Shown piece by piece: positions 60,006 through 64,000 of a stretch of 64,000 nt of DNA. The stretch covers positions 1-64,000 of the forward strand of contig JAAFJY010000039.1 of NCBI GenBank assembly GCA_013299105.1, written 5' to 3'. The notes under the pieces were generated by a model. That model saw nothing but the letters and a program-made list of their open reading frames with translations. It was not told the origin of the DNA and did no database searches. Origin of the DNA: Chitinophagales bacterium. GTDB lineage: Bacteria > Bacteroidota > Bacteroidia > Chitinophagales > Saprospiraceae. Within the stretch, counting starts at the first letter, position 1. Every line of letters begins with the position of its first letter. A program made the translations under genes and the position numbers.

Positions 60006-60446
60006 TTAACCCTGCTTGGGATAAGGCCGCCAAGTGTAGCTTTTGTGTACAATTTTCCAGCTGCCTTCGTATTTCAGCAGCAAAAAATAATCGGTAAAAA
60101 TCCGAAAGTTAGGGACTACGATCTCCGCTTTAGAAGTAGCGGCGTCTTTTTCAAAATCAATCGAAATGATGCGGCCGATGCGATTGGCTTTTTCACCGGG
60201 TTTGACATTGGCGATGTACTTTTCGCCCGAACGGGTAAGCAGGCTGTCTTTATCGGTCACTGCGTACAGGTTGAAATTAGGATGAAAAGCCTTCCGCAGT
60301 TTTTCGGGCTCGCCATTGGCCGTACCGTCGATGTAGAGCATCAAGGTTTCGGTGATTTGTTCGATCTCTGACTTGCTGTTGGTGGTTTGGGCTTGGCTGG
60401 GATTCAGCAACAGCAAGAAAAATGAGAGCAGGCAGGTGGTTTTCAT
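60006..60446 (-). CDS. Exported NTF2-like (lumazine-binding-type) protein
   Basis: 146 residues from the ATG at 60446 (MKTTCLLSFFLLLLNPSQAQ), a signal peptide; a longer start at 60518 is less likely. The mature part is an NTF2/SnoaL-like cone fold (IEQITETLMLYIDGTANGEP, LRKAFHPNFNLYAVTDKDSL, YEGSWKIVHKSYTW), typical of the putative lumazine-binding family. No catalytic residues are identified. It is probably a periplasmic binding protein or enzyme of unknown substrate. Confidence 0.82.
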   Translation of the reverse strand: MKTTCLLSFFLLLLNPSQAQTTNSKSEIEQITETLMLYIDGTANGEPEKLRKAFHPNFNLYAVTDKDSLLTRSGEKYIANVKPGEKANRIGRIISIDFEKDAATSKAEIVVPNFRIFTDYFLLLKYEGSWKIVHKSYTWRPYPKQG

Positions 60447-60677
60447 AAACAGGCTTTTAATGATCGGATTAAATGAATATCCACACTTTAGCCCAATTTT
60501 TTCCAAAAATGAACCCAATCAAAGCAAAATGAAGCTAAAAGTGTGGCTTGCTGCAAAGCGAATTCGATAAAACATGAACAAGGAAAAACCAAAAGCGTTA
60601 TGTTTGAGCGAATTTTCGCTAATCTAGTGTGCTCAACCTTGATTGGCACAATAACCATAACTACTCAAGCACCAACA

Positions 60678-60974
60678 ATGACAATTGAAGAAATCACAGG
60701 AACCTTCCAGGCGATGGCTGGCAATGTACCCAGCATCGGCAAAACCCTCAAGTTTGCATTCGACGAAGGCACTGTTTTCCTGGACCTGACTGGCGACAAA
60801 GCCCAAGTGAGCAACGAAGACAAAGACGCGGACTGCACCATTATCACCAGCATCGACACCCTCAATGCCCTGCGCAAAGGCGAACTCAACCCAATGATGG
60901 CGGTGATGAGTGGCAAGGTAAAAATCAAAGGCGACATGGGCGTGGCTATGAAACTACAATCGCTGTTCAGCTGA
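60678..60974 (+). CDS. SCP2 sterol-carrier-domain protein
   Basis: 98 residues from the ATG at 60678 (MTIEEITGTFQAMAG). An ATG at 60600 would add an unusual N-terminus. The SCP2 fold is visible in KTLKFAFDEGTVFLDL, DKDADCTIITSIDTLNAL, and GELNPMMAVMSGKVKIKGDMGVAMKLQSLF. These small cytosolic proteins bind lipids or fatty acyl groups in a hydrophobic tunnel. Complete domain. A hairpin terminator follows 24 bp after the stop. Confidence 0.88.
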   Translation: MTIEEITGTFQAMAGNVPSIGKTLKFAFDEGTVFLDLTGDKAQVSNEDKDADCTIITSIDTLNALRKGELNPMMAVMSGKVKIKGDMGVAMKLQSLFS

Positions 60975-60997
60975 GCATGAATTTTTGCAGCTTGCCG

Positions 60998-61033
60998 AGA
61001 AGCCTGGATTGACATTGCTCAGTCCAGGCTTCT
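60998..61033 (+). terminator. Hairpin terminator after the SCP2 gene
   Basis: AGAAGCCTGGA (60998-61008) pairs with TCCAGGCTTCT (61023-61033), 11 bp, followed by TTGCATTTTA. Confidence 0.65.
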
Positions 61034-61125
61034 TGCATTTTAGGCAAGAAAAGGGCGGAATACACGTTTAAGAGAGGACAGCGTAACGCTCCCTAATGTG
61101 CTTTTTGGAAAAATAAACCACAACC

Positions 61126-61545
61126 ATGAAAACCTCGACTTTTCTACTCCTCGCCTGCCTTTGTTGCAGCTTTTTGGGTTGCGACAAAAAAGAAGACAAC
61201 CAAACACCCAACACCGATACCTTTGATGCAAACGGCAAGACCCTGCTGGGTAGTGCCAATTTCAGCAGTGCAGCACACGCCACTAGCGGTACGGTGAAAG
61301 TCTACAGCGACAATACCAGTAAGTACCTGGTGTTGGAGAATTTCAAAACCGATAAAGGCCCAGACCTCTACATTTACCTCTCTAATGACTTGAAGGCTAC
61401 CAACTTCAGCAACATCACCAAGCTGGACCAGTATTCCGGCAGCTTCTTCTTCAAATTCGACAAAACGGTGGATGAGAAAACCAAGGACAAAGTCTTGATT
61501 TGGTGTAAGCAGTTTTCGGTGCTGTTTGGTAGCGCAGATTTATAG
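61126..61545 (+). CDS. DM13-domain lipoprotein
   Basis: 139 residues; the lipoprotein Cys is residue 19 (MKTSTFLLLACLCCSFLGC). The DM13 domain follows (FSSAAHATSGTVKVYSD, LENFKTDKGPDLYIYLS, DKVLIWCKQFSVLFGSADL). DM13 proteins are proposed to bind heme or act in electron transfer through a conserved Cys, here in WCKQF. They are common at the Bacteroidota surface. Single gene. Function beyond domain assignment is not deducible. Confidence 0.88.
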   Translation: MKTSTFLLLACLCCSFLGCDKKEDNQTPNTDTFDANGKTLLGSANFSSAAHATSGTVKVYSDNTSKYLVLENFKTDKGPDLYIYLSNDLKATNFSNITKLDQYSGSFFFKFDKTVDEKTKDKVLIWCKQFSVLFGSADL

Positions 61546-61550
61546 GAAAC

Positions 61551-61722
61551 GGTTTTCTGAAAACTTCGGAAAAGTATCAACAGCGGTGATTCTTATGCTG
61601 AAAACGATCGCTAATGTGACGTTGACTGACCAACGTTAGGGACTTACAGCCCCGCCAGCATGATGCTGATTAAGGTGCAGTTGGCCTATCCGGGAAGTTC
61701 TCCGAAGTTTTCAGGGTTTTAG
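61551..61722. repeat. Inverted-repeat element with CTGAAAACTTCGGA ends
   Basis: CTGAAAACTTCGGA near 61558-61571 is matched in inverse by TCCGAAGTTTTCAG near 61700-61713. An inner ACGTTG...CAACGT pairing (about 61619-61636) is present. The end core TTCGGAGAA/TTCTCCGAA resembles the 39740-39895 hairpin ends. The region is otherwise non-coding. Confidence 0.6.
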
Positions 61723-61735
61723 AAAAACTCACAAG

Positions 61736-62530
61736 TCAAGGCATCACTTTTGCTTCGCCGGGCATGCAAAGTGCTTCTAACTGGTTTTCGGAACCCTGAA
61801 AAACGTTGAAATCCACTGCGCCTTCGATGCCTGGCAACTCGCCAGTATCTTTGTGTTGCCAAAACTGCCATTGGCGGCCATCGGCCAAGCGGGGTTGGCG
61901 CAGGCTGTGGTAGCGGGCGATCCAAAGCGGATAATCCTCAAAATGCCCACCTGCCAGGTAAGTATTGTAAAACTTCTGATTGGTATAAATGATCGGCTTA
62001 ACTCCATAAGCTATCTCCACCATGTACAGCCAGGTGATCATGTTGCTCATGAGCTCAATTTTATTGACGCCATCAAGCACCTCAACGTCCAACACGGGCG
62101 GCAGATCACCTGGTTTGAGATTTACATTGCGGATGAAATTGAGGGCTTGCTGCTCAGGAGAGACGCTGGGGCGGAAAAAATGATAGGCCCCACGGCGCAA
62201 TTGTACCTTTTTGATCGCTTCCCAATTGTCGCAAAAAAACTGGTCGTTGAGGCTAATGCCCTCGGTCGCTTTTACAAAAACAAAACCCAAGTTGGCTTGG
62301 GCGACCTTGTTCCAGTCAATGTCCGCTTGGTAATGGGATACATCAATGCCTTTGACCTTGTATTTGCCATAAGCACCTGGAAATTCTCGATACGCCATCC
62401 AGGCAGCGGCACCAATCAACAATATGCACAACACCATACGCAGCTGCTCGCGGGTTTTCTCCCGCCAGGCTTTGCTGGGTGCTTCCGTCGCAGGCTCAAT
62501 GGTGGCTGCTATGTGCATTGCATGTTTCAT
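61736..62530 (-). CDS. GH25 family lysozyme, membrane-anchored
   Basis: 264 residues. An N-terminal helix (residues ~31-47) follows a charged cytoplasmic start (MKHAMHIAATIEPATEAPS), so the enzyme is a type II membrane protein facing the periplasm. The GH25 catalytic domain has GID63VSHYQ, the acid pair D148-V-E150 (PPVLDVEVLD) and YHFFRPS. Members cleave the beta-1,4 bond of N-acetylmuramic acid, so a role in wall remodelling is likely. Full length. A palindrome (62668-62691) lies 140 bp upstream. Confidence 0.9.
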   Translation of the reverse strand: MKHAMHIAATIEPATEAPSKAWREKTREQLRMVLCILLIGAAAWMAYREFPGAYGKYKVKGIDVSHYQADIDWNKVAQANLGFVFVKATEGISLNDQFFCDNWEAIKKVQLRRGAYHFFRPSVSPEQQALNFIRNVNLKPGDLPPVLDVEVLDGVNKIELMSNMITWLYMVEIAYGVKPIIYTNQKFYNTYLAGGHFEDYPLWIARYHSLRQPRLADGRQWQFWQHKDTGELPGIEGAVDFNVFQGSENQLEALCMPGEAKVMP

Positions 62531-62667
62531 GGAATCAATGTCAAGTAGTTTGTGCTTACGTTTGGTTTGATGTACGAAAAAATACGGCTTGGGGTTTATT
62601 CAAAAATACAACTTCTCTTGTTACCGTACTCAATTTTAAAGATTTGGTAACAAAACACAGATTTTCG

Positions 62668-62691
62668 CACTTTGATATTCGAATCAAAGTG
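62668..62691. promoter_or_regulatory. 24-bp palindrome upstream of the GH25 gene
   Basis: CACTTTGAT (62668-62676) and ATCAAAGTG (62683-62691) are perfectly complementary around ATTCGA. An operator for a dimeric regulator or an RNA hairpin in the GH25 leader. Rest of the 335-bp gap holds no gene. Confidence 0.45.
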
Positions 62692-62814
62692 TGTAAAACA
62701 GGACCTGTTGTAAATTGGGTTGTAAAAAGCCGCTTAGAATATTGACAAGATAAGGGAATTTTGTAAAACTCACCTAATTCTTTTGCAAGATTTTGTCATG
62801 ACCAAGGCGAAAAA

Positions 62815-62853
62815 AAGTTGAAGAGTACGATGTTGAAAGGTTGAAGAGAGAGT
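62815..62853 (+). repeat. GTTGAAATGTTGAA string repeat
   Basis: GTTGAAGAGTACGATGTTGA then AAGGTTGAAGAGAGAG, same family as at 21650, 33969 and 41612. It lies just beyond the stop of the FG-GAP gene. Confidence 0.5.
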
Positions 62854-62865
62854 AGAGGGCTGATT

Positions 62866-64000
62866 TTATTGATTTTGTACCCACAAGCGGCCAAATTTGC
62901 AATGCTGGCCCTTTTGATCACAGAATTGAACGTCATACCAGCCTTTTTTCAACTCATTGGGTAACTTCAGGCCTTTGTTGGGACCAAGTTTCAAGCCTTC
63001 GTAAGTTTGGCTTTGGCCTTGTTTGTCAACCAAAATTATTTTTGCTACACTTTTGATCTTCAAATTTTTACCACCTATTTCACCGCTCTTATTGTCATAG
63101 TTCAAGGAAAGCAGCGGCTCGGTTTTAGGCTTGAGTTTTTTGATTGCTTCGCCTTCTCGGATGTGGAAAAACTGTTTGGCCTGCAGTTTGTGGTAATGCT
63201 CTACTTTCCCGGAGGGCCAGCGTATTTCTAAGCTGTCAGTTGCGGTTGCGTTGCCCAAGCCAAAGTGTACCCGCAAGTCATTTTGGCTTTGAAAGGCGTT
63301 GTGGGCGCTGATTTCGCGCATCTGCCATATCCATTGGCCATTGATCCTGGCTTTCAGGCGCAGTAAAGCACCGATGGCCGAGCGATTGCTACTTACTCCC
63401 TCCAGGCTCAATTGCACCCAATTGCTGGTAGACAGGAGAGTGTTTTGATACAAAGTCCGGGCATTTACCCCGCCATTGGCGTAAAAGTCCAGGTCGCCAT
63501 CGTTGTCGTAATCCCCTACACTGATGCCTGCGATGCTGCGACCTGGATGGGCTGGGGTTTGAGTTTGACTAAAATTTCCATTCCCATCATTCCAATACAA
63601 AATAACATAAGCAGCCGAGTCTTTGGTAAATATACCATCCAGGTCGCCATCGTTGTCGAGGTCGGCCCAGGAGTTGCTCAAATTGGCTCGGCGGGTGGTA
63701 AAAGTGTGGTTTTCGGCTCGGTATTCTCCGTTCACGTTGCGCCAAAAACGGCTCGGAGCGCCCATGTAGTTGGTGAGACAAATGTCGCGGTCGCCATCGT
63801 TGTCCACATCGGGAAATGAATAGACCTGTCCATCCTCCATTTGCCCAAAGGGAGCTGCGAGTAAGCGTTCCAGGGCAAAAATACCCCTTTCGCGCAGTAA
63901 GTTTTTGTAGCAAAAGTCAGGCCCCAGTTTGCCGCCAGGGCCACTGCCCACAAACAAGTCAAGGTCACCATCCAGGTCATAATCGGCCCAAATGGGGATG
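62866..64000 (-). CDS. CRTAC1-like FG-GAP/VCBS protein with ASPIC/UnbV C-terminus, 5' end outside the window
   Basis: The 378 visible codons run to the window edge with the frame still open (DYDLDGDLDLFVGSGPGG precedes 63957), so the real start is outside. VCBS/FG-GAP calcium-type repeats recur (DVDNDGDRDI, DLDNDGDLDG, DYDNDGDLDF) and form a propeller. The ASPIC/UnbV domain follows (LRLKARINGQWIWQMREISA, VHFGLGNATATDSLEIRWPSG, QAKQFFHIREGE). A short beta-like tail ends FGRLWVQNQ, which may be a T9SS-type sorting end. Such proteins are large surface or secreted proteins in Bacteroidota; their function is unclear. Confidence 0.88.
   Translation of the reverse strand, partial: IPIWADYDLDGDLDLFVGSGPGGKLGPDFCYKNLLRERGIFALERLLAAPFGQMEDGQVYSFPDVDNDGDRDICLTNYMGAPSRFWRNVNGEYRAENHTFTTRRANLSNSWADLDNDGDLDGIFTKDSAAYVILYWNDGNGNFSQTQTPAHPGRSIAGISVGDYDNDGDLDFYANGGVNARTLYQNTLLSTSNWVQLSLEGVSSNRSAIGALLRLKARINGQWIWQMREISAHNAFQSQNDLRVHFGLGNATATDSLEIRWPSGKVEHYHKLQAKQFFHIREGEAIKKLKPKTEPLLSLNYDNKSGEIGGKNLKIKSVAKIILVDKQGQSQTYEGLKLGPNKGLKLPNELKKGWYDVQFCDQKGQHCKFGRLWVQNQ

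Overview
The window is a chromosomal segment from a Bacteroidota bacterium, most likely of the class Saprospiria (Haliscomenobacter/Lewinella-like). The placement rests on type IX secretion (T9SS) C-terminal sorting domains, gliding-motility-associated CHU_C C-termini with PKD domains, a DUF2480 gene next to scpB, an isolated atpD-atpC pair, TAnnTTTG promoter boxes and weak Shine-Dalgarno sequences. The lineage below phylum is inferred from memory of gene families, not computed. No rRNA, tRNA, CRISPR array, prophage or complete insertion sequence was seen.

Region 1 (1-3.8 kb) is the most accessory-looking part. It holds a 64-residue peptide with a double-glycine-type leader and two cysteines, a leaderless remnant of a second Gly-rich peptide, two very small membrane proteins, a membrane-anchored CxxC redoxin, and a C39-peptidase ABC exporter (PCAT) whose gene overlaps the redoxin gene. 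Together they look like a small bacteriocin- or signal-peptide maturation and export locus with a disulfide-handling step.

Region 2 (3.8-14.5 kb) is mostly housekeeping: a large Asp-box (BNR) secreted protein, atpD-atpC with a clear promoter and terminator, a tocopherol-cyclase-like protein, a pRiA4b ORF-3 protein, a DUF3108 protein, an LPG-synthase-type membrane protein and an MscS channel. Region 3 (14.6-20.8 kb) holds two tandem paralogous subtilisin-like proteases carrying T9SS sorting domains. The second has a small terminal-inverted-repeat (TIR) element exactly at its 5' end, and a related nested element lies behind it.

Region 4 (20.8-33 kb): a metallo-beta-lactamase-fold hydrolase, a formylglycine-generating-enzyme-like protein, a 7TM AraC regulator, then a compact co-directional run with stop-start overlaps (35-residue peptide, membrane protein, molybdopterin oxidase, PQQ-type sugar dehydrogenase, exported HIT-SnoaL fusion). 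A membrane protein, an alpha/beta hydrolase, scpB and DUF2480 follow. Region 5 (33-46.5 kb): a lytic transglycosylase, a sugar dehydrogenase/PKD/cytochrome c/CBM fusion, an AraC-SDR pair, a repeat-rich 1-kb gap, a lipoprotein plus SCO protein, an LD-carboxypeptidase, a second AraC-type gene, a T9SS cargo protein, and a scar where a truncated T9SS cargo gene meets a truncated GNAT-toxin-like gene next to its probable antitoxin.

Region 6 (46.5-64 kb): an Omp85-like barrel divergent from a DPP-IV-type peptidase, rplS, two large CHU_C/PKD surface proteins, a YrdC-domain protein, a GNAT enzyme, a lipoprotein serpin, several small exported or sterol-carrier-like proteins, a GH25 lysozyme and the 3' part of a CRTAC1-like FG-GAP protein. 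The intergenic DNA carries at least four dispersed repeat families (a TGGTCAAAATCAT family, a GAGCTAAAATA palindromic family, AGAG..TGTTTAAA terminal-inverted-repeat elements and GTTGAAATGTTGAA strings), some nested in one another.
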